Of a stretch of 64,000 bases of DNA, positions 52,591-61,487 are shown one piece after another (position 1 is the stretch's first letter; each line of letters starts with the position of its first letter). Position numbers and translations under genes: made by a program. The notes under the pieces were generated by a model that saw nothing but the letters and a program-made list of their open reading frames with translations, was not told the DNA's origin and made no database searches. This stretch comes from Acidobacteriaceae bacterium (lineage in GTDB: Bacteria > Acidobacteriota > Terriglobia > Terriglobales > Acidobacteriaceae): NCBI GenBank assembly GCA_903642225.1, contig CAHJWI010000003.1, positions 81,296-145,295 of the forward strand, read 5' to 3'.

Positions 52591-54468
52591 TTGCACAGCT
52601 CCTTCTTTGACACGTCGCAGACCGCCGCCAACCTGCGCTGGCTTCCGCCTGCCCCGATGGATCCGGCTTTCCAGGCGGCGGCCCGCAGCCTCCGTTTACC
52701 GGATTGGCTTACCTTGGTTCTTTTCAGGCGGGGCTTGCATACTGAAGCCGACATCCTGGCCTTCCTCCACCCCCAAGTCAGCGCCCTTCACGACCCCATC
52801 CAGATGCGCGGCATGCAGCGCGGAGTCGAACGTATGCTGCACGCTATCGTTCATCGCGAGCCCATCCTGATCTACGGCGACTACGACGTCGACGGCACCC
52901 TCGCCACGGTCCTGCTTAAAACTGCCATAGACCGCCTGACACCGAAAGCAACGGAGTCACTTGTCCGCTATCACATTCCACACCGCGTCCGCGAGGGCTA
53001 CGGTGTCCAGACTGCTGTGCTCGCAGATGCCGCCGCACAGGGAATCCGCCTCGTCATCTCCGTCGACACCGGCATCCGTGCCTTTGCCGCCGCCGCTGAA
53101 GCCAAGACCCTCGGTCTTGATCTCATCGTCACGGACCACCACCTGCCAGACGGTCTTGGCGTGCCCGATGCAGTTGCCGTCATCAACCCCAACCAGGCAG
53201 ACTGCGAGTACCCTTTTAAGGATCTTTGCGGTGCAGCTGTTGCCTTTAAGGTCGCCGCTGCCCTCCTGCTTCACGCTGCGCGCCAACCTTCTGCTGGCTT
53301 GCAGCCCATTGATGAAGCGACGGTCCAAGATAGACTTCTGCCGTCCCTTCTCAAACTCGTGGCCATTGCCACTGTTGCCGACGCCGTTCCGCTGCATGGC
53401 GAAAACCGCGTCATCACCGCTCTGGGCCTGCGCGCCCTGAAGCAGGTCCACCAGCCCGGCCTGCGCTCGCTGTTGCAGTACGCACAGGTTACGACGGACA
53501 ACGAACACCCCACCGCCACAGCCATTTCGTTCCGCGTCGCTCCCCGCATCAATGCTGCAGGTCGTATGGATATTGCCTCTGACGTTGTGCGCATGCTGCT
53601 CACCCGCGACCCTGCGGAAGGCGATGCGCTCGCAAAGAAACTTCACGTGCTCAACACGGATCGCCGGGACGTTGAAGCCTCCGTACTGCAGCAGATCGAT
53701 GCTCTGCTCGACCGCATGACCGCCATCGATCTCGCCGCCGCCGGCTGCCTTGTGCTCGATGGCGACGACTGGCATCGCGGCGTCGTCGGCATCCTTGCCT
53801 CGCGTGTTGTGGAACGCACCAACCGCCCGGCACTCGTCATTACCCACCAGGACGGCAAGGCCCATGGTTCCGGCCGCTCCATCGCTGGCTTTCACCTGCT
53901 CGACGCCATCACCGCCGCCCACCTCAACCACGACAAGCCGCCGCTTTTTGACCGCTTCGGGGGCCACGCGCACGCAGTCGGCTTCTCCCTCCCCTCTGAC
54001 AACGTGCCGCACCTACGCCGGCACCTGACGTCTTACGCATCGACCCGCCTCACGAACAGCATGCTTCAGCCCACCCTGACCCTCGACGCCGAACTTCGCT
54101 TTACCGCGATCGACCCAAACGCGCTCACCGCCCTTAAACGACTTGAACCATTCGGCCATGCCGCTGCAGAGCCCGTCTTCCTCGCCACACGCGTCGCTGT
54201 AAAAGAGTTGCGCACCCTTAAGGACACACACATCAAGCTTCATCTGCAGCAGGACGAAGGTCCCGTCCTTCAGTGCCTCGGCTGGAGCCGTAAAACTCAG
54301 TGGCCGCAGCGCCTACAGGCACTGGGCATCACCATCGGCAGCATTGTCGACATTGCCTTCAATCTGCGCGAAAACCGCCATCCAGATTTCGGCGGACCGG
54401 AACTCCAGCTCTGTGATCTCCGCCTTCACCAGCCACGCGCATCGCTTCAATTGCTTTCTGACGTGTAA
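52591..54468 (+). CDS. recJ: Single-stranded-DNA-specific exonuclease RecJ
   Basis: 625 residues from a TTG start; the internal ATG at 52657 would drop the conserved RWLPPAP N-terminus. RecJ is a 5'-3' ssDNA exonuclease of recombination and mismatch repair. The DHH motifs are visible: ILIYGDYDVDGTLATVLL, VISVDTGIRAFAAAAEAK, LIVTDHHLPDG, NPNQADCEYPFKDLCGAAVAFK, RINAAGRMDIASDVVRMLL and the DHHA1 GSGRSIAGFHLLDAI ... GGHAHAVGFSLP. The C-terminal OB part (TLTLDAELRFTAIDPNALTALKRLEPFGHA) is present. Confidence 0.96.
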   Translation: MHSSFFDTSQTAANLRWLPPAPMDPAFQAAARSLRLPDWLTLVLFRRGLHTEADILAFLHPQVSALHDPIQMRGMQRGVERMLHAIVHREPILIYGDYDVDGTLATVLLKTAIDRLTPKATESLVRYHIPHRVREGYGVQTAVLADAAAQGIRLVISVDTGIRAFAAAAEAKTLGLDLIVTDHHLPDGLGVPDAVAVINPNQADCEYPFKDLCGAAVAFKVAAALLLHAARQPSAGLQPIDEATVQDRLLPSLLKLVAIATVADAVPLHGENRVITALGLRALKQVHQPGLRSLLQYAQVTTDNEHPTATAISFRVAPRINAAGRMDIASDVVRMLLTRDPAEGDALAKKLHVLNTDRRDVEASVLQQIDALLDRMTAIDLAAAGCLVLDGDDWHRGVVGILASRVVERTNRPALVITHQDGKAHGSGRSIAGFHLLDAITAAHLNHDKPPLFDRFGGHAHAVGFSLPSDNVPHLRRHLTSYASTRLTNSMLQPTLTLDAELRFTAIDPNALTALKRLEPFGHAAAEPVFLATRVAVKELRTLKDTHIKLHLQQDEGPVLQCLGWSRKTQWPQRLQALGITIGSIVDIAFNLRENRHPDFGGPELQLCDLRLHQPRASLQLLSDV

Positions 54469-54524
54469 CCCACGAAGGCTCTCCCGTAACATCTCTGAAG
54501 CGTCCGAGTCATACACGCGTCTTA

Positions 54525-54530
54525 TATACT
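54525..54530 (+). promoter_or_regulatory. Candidate -10 element upstream of the efflux operon
   Basis: TATACT lies 17 bases before the ATG at 54548, inside TTATATACT. No convincing -35 is seen. The transcript would have a very short leader. Confidence 0.3.
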
Positions 54531-54547
54531 CAGTTTGACCGACAAGC

Positions 54548-55792
54548 ATGAGTGATCCGACCCCGAGCCGCGCGTTGCGGCGCACTGTTATAGCGGCCAT
54601 AGTCTGCGCAGCACTGATTCTGCTAGTTGTTGGCGTTCGCTATGCCACGCGTGAGGACACCCTTGTCCGCACTGCTGCTGTTCAACTTGGCGACGTGGTA
54701 AGTTCTGTGCCCACCAACGGCATTGTTAGACCCGTCGAACTTTACCAGGCGCATGCATCTGCACCAACCCAGGTGACAGCCATCTACGTGCACCCCGGTG
54801 AGCAGGTGGCCGCGGGTACGCTCCTGCTGAGGCTTGATGACGCAGACGCTGCCGCCAAGGTGCAGAGCGCCCTGTCTTCCGTCGCCGCATCCAACGTGGC
54901 GGTGCACGACGTTCGCGCTGGCGGCACACAGGAAGAGACCAACGCCCTGCGTGGTGACACGGAGCGAGCCCGTCTGCAGGTCACGCAGGCGCAGTCCAGC
55001 CTCTCTGCCCTGCAGCAGTTGCAGTCCCGCGGAGCCGCATCTGCCAGCGAAGTTGCCGCCGCGAACGAACGTCTTCTCACGGCACAAAGTTCCCTTGATT
55101 CGCTCAGCCTGCGCTCCACCAAGCGTTACGCCACCACTGACCTGCAGCGCGCCTCTGCCCAGGCGGCAGATAGCCGTGCCTCCCTTGCCGCGGCACAACA
55201 CGATCTCAACAACAATCTGGTCCGTGCGCCGTTCGCCGGCACTGTCTTTTCCCTGCCCCTTCAACGCTATGACTACGTCGCAAGCGGCGAAGAACTGGTA
55301 CAGGTTGCCAACCTGAACCACGTCCAGGTGCATGCCTATTTCGACGAGCCGGAAATAGGCAAGCTCCATATAGGCGACGCCGTTCGCATCACGTGGGAAG
55401 CCCGACCCGGCAAGCTGTGGCAGGGCCACATTTTGCGTCCACCCACCTCCGTCCAAACCTACGGCACACGAAACGTCGGCGAATGCCTCATCACCGTCGA
55501 CGACGCCACCGGCGACCTGCTCCCCAACACTAATGTCACCGTCAATGTCACCACGCAGCAGGTGCACGGTGTTCCCACCATCCCGCGCGAAGCTCTCCGC
55601 ACCCTCGGCTCCAGCAACTTCGTGTACACCATCGACCATGGCAAACTTCGCAAGACCCCGGTGGAAGTCGGTGCGCTCAATCTGGTCAGCGTGCAGATAA
55701 CTGGCGGCCTCACCCTGGGCCAGCATGTCGCTCTCAACGCCACCAGCAACGTTGACCTCTCCGACGGCATGCAGGTGAAGGAGGCGCGTTGA
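54548..55792 (+). CDS. HlyD/RND-type periplasmic adaptor protein
   Basis: 414 residues. Adaptors bridge an inner-membrane pump and a TolC-type outer-membrane duct. The N-terminal membrane anchor is VIAAIVCAALILLVVGV (residues about 14-30). The lipoyl/barrel-sandwich half-motif TAIYVHPGEQVAAGTLLLRLDDADAAAKV is followed by a long alpha-helical hairpin (TERARLQVTQAQSSLSALQQLQSRG ... SLDSLSLRST), and the returning half is NLVRAPFAGTVFSLPLQRYDYVASGEEL. A membrane-proximal domain follows. No inner-membrane pump gene is adjacent; the next genes encode a TPR protein and a TolC protein. Confidence 0.92.
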   Translation: MSDPTPSRALRRTVIAAIVCAALILLVVGVRYATREDTLVRTAAVQLGDVVSSVPTNGIVRPVELYQAHASAPTQVTAIYVHPGEQVAAGTLLLRLDDADAAAKVQSALSSVAASNVAVHDVRAGGTQEETNALRGDTERARLQVTQAQSSLSALQQLQSRGAASASEVAAANERLLTAQSSLDSLSLRSTKRYATTDLQRASAQAADSRASLAAAQHDLNNNLVRAPFAGTVFSLPLQRYDYVASGEELVQVANLNHVQVHAYFDEPEIGKLHIGDAVRITWEARPGKLWQGHILRPPTSVQTYGTRNVGECLITVDDATGDLLPNTNVTVNVTTQQVHGVPTIPREALRTLGSSNFVYTIDHGKLRKTPVEVGALNLVSVQITGGLTLGQHVALNATSNVDLSDGMQVKEAR

Positions 55793-56769
55793 TCCTGCGC
55801 CGCCTTGCACTGCTCACGCCCACGGGCGCCGGTCTTCTCCTCTGGTTCGTCGCGGCTGCTTCTCCGGCTTCCGCCCAAAGCATCGCCCAGGCACGTGCCT
55901 TCGCGCACCAGGGAAAGGCCGACGCCGCCATCGCCCAGGCACGCGCAGTCACTGCAGGCTCTCCCCGCAGCTTTGAAGCGCATGAGCTTCTCTGCCTCCT
56001 CTTCCGCAGCATCAATCACTTCGACGACGCGATCCGCGAGTGCGAAGCCGCCCGGGACCTGCAGTCCGGCAACAGCAGCGCAGAACTTGAGCTCGCCCGT
56101 ACCTATGGCGCAAAGGCTGACCATGCCGGCGCCCTCACCGGCATGCGCATGGTCGGCCGCATCCGCGACAGCTTCGAGAAAGCCGCCCAGCTCGACCCAA
56201 AGAACATCGACGCCCTAAGCGACCTAGGCGAGTTCTACGTGGAGGCTCCAGGCCTTGTCGGCGGTGGCGTAGACAAGGCTCGCTCCATCATCGTTCAGCT
56301 TCGCCCGCTCTCCCCAGTCCGCGCGCATCGCCTTGCCGGCATGGTCGCCGCTAAAGCCGGTGATTACACCACCGCCGACGCAGAGTTCGCCGCGGAACTC
56401 GCTGCCGCACCCACGCCAGAGGCCTACGTAGACCTCGCCGTCTACAACCGCAAGCGCAAGCAGTGGGCCGCCGCAGAAAGCAATGCCGTCCTCGCCATCG
56501 GCAAAGACACCGCCCACGGCCCGGACACCATCGACGCCACGGAAACTCTGCTCCTCATGAAGCGTAGCTTGACCGTCGCGCAACAGAGTTTATTCGATTA
56601 CCTTGCCCACGATCAACGAGCCACCATCCTTCCAGCGGCACACGTCCACACCCTTTTGGGCGAGATCCTGACGGCACGGGGAGACAACGCAGCCGCCCAG
56701 CAACAATTTCAACAGGCCATCGCTCTGGCAGCCGACTACGAGCCGGCCCGTAAGGCTTTGCACAAATGA
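55789..56769 (+). CDS. Secreted tetratricopeptide repeat protein
   Basis: 326 residues from a TTG that overlaps the adaptor stop (TTGA) and has AGGAGG 6 bases upstream. A signal peptide (LLLWFVAAASPASAQ, about residue 29) is followed by TPR-like repeats: AFAHQGKADAAIAQARAVTAG, ELLCLLFRSINHFDDAIREC, ELARTYGAKADHAGALTGM, KAAQLDPKNIDALSDLGEFYVE, and a last HTLLGEILTARGDNAAAQQQFQQAIAL. It is sandwiched between adaptor and TolC genes with overlaps on both sides, so it is a likely periplasmic partner of this export system. Confidence 0.87.
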   Translation: MILRRLALLTPTGAGLLLWFVAAASPASAQSIAQARAFAHQGKADAAIAQARAVTAGSPRSFEAHELLCLLFRSINHFDDAIRECEAARDLQSGNSSAELELARTYGAKADHAGALTGMRMVGRIRDSFEKAAQLDPKNIDALSDLGEFYVEAPGLVGGGVDKARSIIVQLRPLSPVRAHRLAGMVAAKAGDYTTADAEFAAELAAAPTPEAYVDLAVYNRKRKQWAAAESNAVLAIGKDTAHGPDTIDATETLLLMKRSLTVAQQSLFDYLAHDQRATILPAAHVHTLLGEILTARGDNAAAQQQFQQAIALAADYEPARKALHK

Positions 56770-58223
56770 GGGCGTCGCTCACAACTCGCCTCGCACTTTC
56801 CGCCATTTGCCTGTGGGGAGCAGCAACCGTCGCCTCCGCCCAGATCTCGCTTCAAACAGCAGTCGACCTGGCTCTGCGAAACAGCCCCAAAGTCCGCGGC
56901 GCCCAGGCCGACCTTGCCAAAGCCCGCGCTGCACGCGCCGAAGCCAAGGACGCCTTTATTCCCTCCGTCGTCACGCAGGGTGGCTATGGCCAGGCCACCG
57001 GTGCGCCACTCGATGTTCCGGTCATCTTCAGCATCTCCGCCCAAAGCCTCGTCTTCAGCTTTTCCCAGCGTGACTACATCCGCTCCGCCCAGGCATCCGT
57101 AGAATCCGCTGAACATGCCCTGCATGAGCAGCAGATCGAGATTGTTGAAGATACCACCAACACCTATCTCGCGCTCGACAGCGCCACAGCCCGGCAGCAC
57201 GTACTGGACGAAGAGCACGACGTTGCCGGCAGACTCGTCACCATCACGGCAGACCGCATCACCTCCGGCATCGACGCTCAGGTTGAACTTCCCAAGGCAC
57301 GCCGCACCGCGATTCAGATCTCTCTTGTCCTTCTTCAGCTCGCCGATGAGATTGCCGCAAACAGCCAGCATCTCGGCACTCTCACAGGTCTGCCACCCTC
57401 CACCATAACCACGGAGACGGCCAGCATTCCCAGCTTTACCGCACCAGCTGCACCCGCCGGCCAACAGGACGTGATTGCCGATAGTGAAGGGATCAACGCC
57501 GCTTTCGCCAGCGCCCGTGCCAAGCAGTTTGCGGCTTTCGGCGACCACCGCTATCTTTTCCGTCCCAACATCTCCTTCGCCACGCGCTACAGCCGCGTGG
57601 ACACCGGCCTCTCCTCCTACGCCTCCTACTACCCCACCTATCAGGGCATCCCCGGCCACCCCAACAGCGAAAATTCGCTCGGCTTCGGCCTTCAAATCAG
57701 TGTCCCTCTACTCGACTACGCGCACCGGTCAAGAGCCAGGGGCTCTGCGGCCGAGGCTGCGCGCGCCTTTGCCGACGCGGAACAACTTCGCGGCGTCTTT
57801 CGCGAAGGCCGTGCACGGCTACAGCACAGCTCGCTTGAACTGCAGCTGCGCGCCGACCTGGCCCACGACGACCAGGAGATAGCCAAAGACCAGCTCGAAA
57901 CTCTTCAGCTGCAAATGCAGGCCGCCGCGTCCAACCTGCAGGGCCCGCAGATAACGCCGAAAGACGAGCTCAACGCCCAGCTGCAGGAGCGTCAGCGCTA
58001 CTACGAGATGCTCATCGCCCAGCTTCAGCTGCGACAGACGCAGGTCAACCTCCTCCGCCAGACCGACCATCTCGGCGTTTGGATCGGCACCAACTTATCG
58101 ACCAGCCCAACTGTTCCCGCAATTAGCCCCGCGGCCAACCCACCTGCGGTGTCAGGAACACCCCCGACCGCACCAGCCGCAACTCCTTTCGTCTCTCCGA
58201 CTCCCATCACGCCGCACCCCTGA
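56766..58223 (+). CDS. TolC-family outer-membrane efflux protein
   Basis: 485 residues with a signal peptide (SAICLWGAATVASAQ). The two TolC repeats are visible: ISLQTAVDLALRNSPKVRGAQADLAKARAARAEAKDAFIPSV with the following helix QASVESAEHALHEQQIEIVEDTTNTYLALD, and later ISVPLLDYAHRSRARGSAAEAARAFADAEQ with LQHSSLELQLRADLAHDDQEIAKDQLETLQLQMQAAASN. The C-terminus is a Pro/Thr-rich extension absent from most TolC proteins. It overlaps the TPR gene by 4 bases (ATGA). Confidence 0.92.
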   Translation: MRASLTTRLALSAICLWGAATVASAQISLQTAVDLALRNSPKVRGAQADLAKARAARAEAKDAFIPSVVTQGGYGQATGAPLDVPVIFSISAQSLVFSFSQRDYIRSAQASVESAEHALHEQQIEIVEDTTNTYLALDSATARQHVLDEEHDVAGRLVTITADRITSGIDAQVELPKARRTAIQISLVLLQLADEIAANSQHLGTLTGLPPSTITTETASIPSFTAPAAPAGQQDVIADSEGINAAFASARAKQFAAFGDHRYLFRPNISFATRYSRVDTGLSSYASYYPTYQGIPGHPNSENSLGFGLQISVPLLDYAHRSRARGSAAEAARAFADAEQLRGVFREGRARLQHSSLELQLRADLAHDDQEIAKDQLETLQLQMQAAASNLQGPQITPKDELNAQLQERQRYYEMLIAQLQLRQTQVNLLRQTDHLGVWIGTNLSTSPTVPAISPAANPPAVSGTPPTAPAATPFVSPTPITPHP

Positions 58224-58305
58224 TCCATGCAAACCGCGGCAGAATGCAGCCCGGTTCGTCCTCGGCGTCGGAGCGTACGAAAATGGTAAACTTTGAGGTA
58301 CTAAC

Positions 58306-59784
58306 ATGGTTCTGAAAACACTTCTCCTCAACCCGCCCTCGTTTGAAAACTTTGACGGCGGTGCTTCTTCCCGCTGGCCCGCGACGCGCGAAATCGAGTC
58401 CTACTGGTACCCCGTCTGGCTCGCCTACCCCGCCGGCATGCTTGAGGGCTCCCGACTCCTCGACGCCCCACCGCACCACGTTAGCGCCGAAGAGACCATC
58501 GCCATCTCCAAAGACTACGAGTTCCTCGTACTCTTCACCTCGACCGTGGGCTGGGCCGGCGACCACGCCATGGCGCAGGCCATGAAGAAAGTCAACCCCA
58601 ATCTCAAGATCACCTTCGTCGGGCCGCCCGTCACCACAGACCCCGACCGCGCCCTCAACGAGTGTTCCGCCATCGACTTCGTCTGCCGTCGCGAGTTTGA
58701 CTTCTCCGTCGTCGAGTTCGCCCAGGGCAAGCCCCTCTCCGAAATCCTGGGCATCAGCTACCGCAATCCCGACGGCACGGTCCAGCATAACGCCGACCGC
58801 GCCCAGGTCGAAGACCTCGACAGCATGCCCTGGGCGACCAAAATCTACAAGCGCGACATGGACGTCACCCGCTACAACGTCCCCTTCCTCCTCCACCCGT
58901 ACATCTCGCTCTACAGCACGCGCGGCTGCCCGGCGCAGTGCACCTTCTGCCTTTGGCCTCAGACCCTCTCCGGCCACGCCTGGCGCAAGCGCTCCTCCGA
59001 CGACGTCGCGGCCGAGATGAAGTGGGCCCGCGACAACTTCCCCGACGTCAAGGAGTTCTTCTTCGACGACGACACCTTCAACATCCAGAAAGCCCGCACC
59101 GTCGAGCTCTGCGGCAAGCTAAAGCCCCTCGGCATCACCTGGTCCTGCACCTCGCGCGTAACCACCGACCGCGACACCCTCAAGGCCATGAAGGAAGCCG
59201 GTTGCCGCCTGCTCATCGTCGGCTTCGAATCCGGCGACCCGCAGATTCTCAAGAACATCAAAAAGGGTGCCACCGTCGAGCGCGCCCGCGACTTCGTCAA
59301 GGACTGCCACGACCTCGGCCTCGTCATCCACGCCGACTTCATCCTCGGTCTCCCCGGCGAAACCCGCGAGTCCATCCGCAACACCATCAACTTCGCCAAG
59401 ACGCTCGACTGCGAAACCATCCAGGTCTCCGTCGCCCACGCCTACCCCGGCACAGAGTTCTACGATTACGCCGAGAAGAACGGCTTCATCACCAACGAAA
59501 TCATGAACGACACCGGCGGCCACCAGATGGCCCACATCGAATACCCCGGCCTGCCCACCGAGTACGTCATGGAGATGGTCCACCGCTTCTACGACGAGTA
59601 CTACTTCCGCCCCAAGGCCGCCTTCCGCGTCGTCTGGAAGGCCGTCGTCAATCGCGACGTCCCCCGCCTCTACGTCGAGGCAAAGGCCTTCATGAAGCTC
59701 CGCTCCCAGCGCAACAAGGCCTCCCGCGCCAAGCGCGAAGAGAACGCCCTCAAGGCGCAAGAATCCGTCAGCATGAACGCCTAA
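58306..59784 (+). CDS. hpnJ: Hopanoid biosynthesis radical SAM protein HpnJ
   Basis: 492 residues. HpnJ is a B12-binding-domain/radical SAM enzyme that acts on bacteriohopanetetrol side chains to form the cyclitol ether. The N-terminal LLLNPPSFENFDGGASSRWPATREIESYWYPVWLAYPAGML is characteristic. The radical SAM cluster is C208-P-A-Q-C212-T-F-C215. Other blocks are FFFDDDTFNIQKARTVELC, ILKNIKKGATVERARDFVKDCHDLGLVIHADFILGLPGE and TIQVSVAHAYPGTEFYDYA. GAGG lies 8 bases upstream of the ATG. The hpnCDE genes on the opposite strand lie 1.7 kb downstream. A terminator follows. Confidence 0.9.
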   Translation: MVLKTLLLNPPSFENFDGGASSRWPATREIESYWYPVWLAYPAGMLEGSRLLDAPPHHVSAEETIAISKDYEFLVLFTSTVGWAGDHAMAQAMKKVNPNLKITFVGPPVTTDPDRALNECSAIDFVCRREFDFSVVEFAQGKPLSEILGISYRNPDGTVQHNADRAQVEDLDSMPWATKIYKRDMDVTRYNVPFLLHPYISLYSTRGCPAQCTFCLWPQTLSGHAWRKRSSDDVAAEMKWARDNFPDVKEFFFDDDTFNIQKARTVELCGKLKPLGITWSCTSRVTTDRDTLKAMKEAGCRLLIVGFESGDPQILKNIKKGATVERARDFVKDCHDLGLVIHADFILGLPGETRESIRNTINFAKTLDCETIQVSVAHAYPGTEFYDYAEKNGFITNEIMNDTGGHQMAHIEYPGLPTEYVMEMVHRFYDEYYFRPKAAFRVVWKAVVNRDVPRLYVEAKAFMKLRSQRNKASRAKREENALKAQESVSMNA

Positions 59785-59803
59785 CAACGCCCCCGTATCC
59801 CAA

Positions 59804-59832
59804 CGAAAGCCCGGCCCCGGTCGGGCTTTCCA
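59804..59832 (+). terminator. Terminator after hpnJ
   Basis: AAAGCCCG (59806-59813) and CGGGCTTT (59822-59829) form an 8-bp stem with an 8-nt loop, 20 bases after the stop codon. The TTT is part of the stem end, so the T tract is short. Confidence 0.6.
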
Positions 59833-59874
59833 GTCCCTATTCCTAGTGACTAGTGCCTGCTCTTAGAGAACCTC

Positions 59875-60291
59875 ATGTCCCACAGGCTCCGAGCCTCGCA
59901 ATACCTCATCCTGCTCACCGTCATGCTTGGCGCTTCCATCGGCGACGCCCTCCTCTCCCGCGGCATGCGCCAGGTAGGCCCCGCCTCCCCCCAGCACCTC
60001 GGCCTCCTCCTCCACGCCCTTCTCAACCCCTGGGTCCTCGCCGGCATCGCCGTCCTCATCAGCTTTATGGGCTCCTACATGACGGCCCTCTCCTGGGCCG
60101 ACCTCACCTTTGTCCAGCCCGCCACCGCTTTCGGCAACGTCATCACCGCACTCATCGGCCGCCTCTGGCTGCACGAATCCATCTCCCTCACCCGCTGGCT
60201 CGGCATCGCCCTCATCGTTCTCGGCGTCGGCTTTGTCGCCAACGGCCCCTCCAAAACCGAACACACCCTCGCCAAAGAGCTCACCGCATGA
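59875..60291 (+). CDS. Small EamA/SMR-like transporter subunit (first of a pair)
   Basis: 138 residues with four membrane segments (YLILLTVMLGASIGDALL, LGLLLHALLNPWVLAGIAVLISFMGSYMT, LTFVQPATAFGNVITALIG, WLGIALIVLGVGFVAN). The topology and the LxWADLTFVQPAT block fit half-size EamA/DMT transporters, which work as dimers. It overlaps the next gene by 4 bases (ATGA), pointing to a heterodimeric pair. Substrate unknown; proximity to hopanoid genes suggests lipid or precursor transport, which is inference. Confidence 0.8.
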   Translation: MSHRLRASQYLILLTVMLGASIGDALLSRGMRQVGPASPQHLGLLLHALLNPWVLAGIAVLISFMGSYMTALSWADLTFVQPATAFGNVITALIGRLWLHESISLTRWLGIALIVLGVGFVANGPSKTEHTLAKELTA

Positions 60292-60674
60292 CTCGCGCCG
60301 ACTACTCCACATCCGCCACCATCGTCATCATGGTCCTTGGTGCCACGGTCGGCGAAACCCTCATCGCTGCCGCCATGACACGCGTCGGCGATCTGGACGA
60401 AATCCGCGCCCACTCCGGCCTGCCGGGAGCCATTCGCGCCGTCCTCTCTGAACCCCGCCTCCTCGGCGGCATCGCCTGCATGGCCATCAGCTTCTTCGCC
60501 CTGCTCTTCGCCCTCTCCGGCGCGGACCTCTCCCTCGTCGCCCCCGCCACCAACTCCCTCACCTTCGTCACCACCGCCGTCGCCGCCAAATTCTTCCTGC
60601 ATGAGAACGTAGACCGCCGCCGCTGGCTCGCGGCCCTCTGCGTCTGCGCCGGCGTCGCTCTCCTCGCCCGCTAA
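60288..60674 (+). CDS. Small EamA/SMR-like transporter subunit (second of a pair)
   Basis: 128 residues with four membrane segments (ATIVIMVLGATVGETLIAAAM, LLGGIACMAISFFALLFALSG, LVAPATNSLTFVTTAVAAKFFL, WLAALCVCAGVALLAR). It parallels the first subunit: ADLSLVAPATNSLTFV in place of ADLTFVQPATAFGNVI, and FLHENVDRRRWLA in place of WLHESISLTRWLG. The two proteins are homologous and translationally coupled through the overlapping ATGA, so they probably form one transporter. Confidence 0.8.
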   Translation: MTRADYSTSATIVIMVLGATVGETLIAAAMTRVGDLDEIRAHSGLPGAIRAVLSEPRLLGGIACMAISFFALLFALSGADLSLVAPATNSLTFVTTAVAAKFFLHENVDRRRWLAALCVCAGVALLAR

Positions 60675-60770
60675 TCTAATGCGGTCACGCGGACTTCGCA
60701 GGGTAAACTCGCATACGATTGCAACCGCCATGTCGCGCGCTCGCGCAATCCTGTCCGAGGTTGGCCTCGA

Positions 60771-61487
60771 ATGTCCCTTCGCACCCGAACCGTCTCCCGT
60801 CTCTTCGCCGTCTTGCTCTTAGCTACCCTGTGCTCCCCGTCGCCCCACGCCCAAACGCCTGCAACGGCTACCACGCTGCGCAACGCAACAGCACTCCGCG
60901 ACACCTTCATCAGCCAGGTCCATGCCGCGGGCTTCACCTGCACCATCGCTCCGCCCATCATCGTCGTGGAAGACGTCCCATCCTTCGGTCAGTACGACGA
61001 CAGCACCAACACCCTGCGTACCTCTGACTGGACGCTGCTCAATCCCCGCGAGAAGGCCTTCTTCATCCAACTCGCCGGCCCCGGCTCAACCGAAGACGCC
61101 GCCCACGCTGTCTTCGAAAAAGCCGCCCACCAATGGATCTTCGTCCACGAACTCGGCCACTGGTGGCAGGCCTGCCGCAACCTGACAACAACCTCCAGTC
61201 AGCCATGGCAGGTCGAGTCCGGCGCCAACCGCATCTCCCTCGCCTACTGGCGAAAGAACGACCCGTCCGTCCCCACCCTCATGTTTTCCTTGTTCCACGC
61301 CGTGCTCGACCACGCACCCTCGCCCGTGCCCGCCGGACAGGCCGTCGACACCTACTTCAACACCAACTACCAGACCCTCGGCCCCAGCCCGGCGTACCCC
61401 TGGTTCCAGTCCAAAATGACCGTTATGCTTGGAGACGAAAAGCCCGAACCCACCTTCGCCGCCGTGCTCGCCTCCACCAAGAACTAG
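60771..61487 (+). CDS. Secreted metallopeptidase-like protein (DUF4344)
   Basis: 238 residues with a signal peptide (LFAVLLLATLCSPSPHAQ, cleaved near residue 28). The HEXXH zinc motif is H126-E-L-G-H130 in FVHELGHWW, and downstream QVESGANRISLAYW supplies a candidate third ligand Glu. An upstream VEDVPSFGQYDDSTNTL is typical of DUF4344 proteins. No experimental function is known to me. It is convergent with hpnE (stop codons adjacent at 61487/61488). Confidence 0.8.
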   Translation: MSLRTRTVSRLFAVLLLATLCSPSPHAQTPATATTLRNATALRDTFISQVHAAGFTCTIAPPIIVVEDVPSFGQYDDSTNTLRTSDWTLLNPREKAFFIQLAGPGSTEDAAHAVFEKAAHQWIFVHELGHWWQACRNLTTTSSQPWQVESGANRISLAYWRKNDPSVPTLMFSLFHAVLDHAPSPVPAGQAVDTYFNTNYQTLGPSPAYPWFQSKMTVMLGDEKPEPTFAAVLASTKN

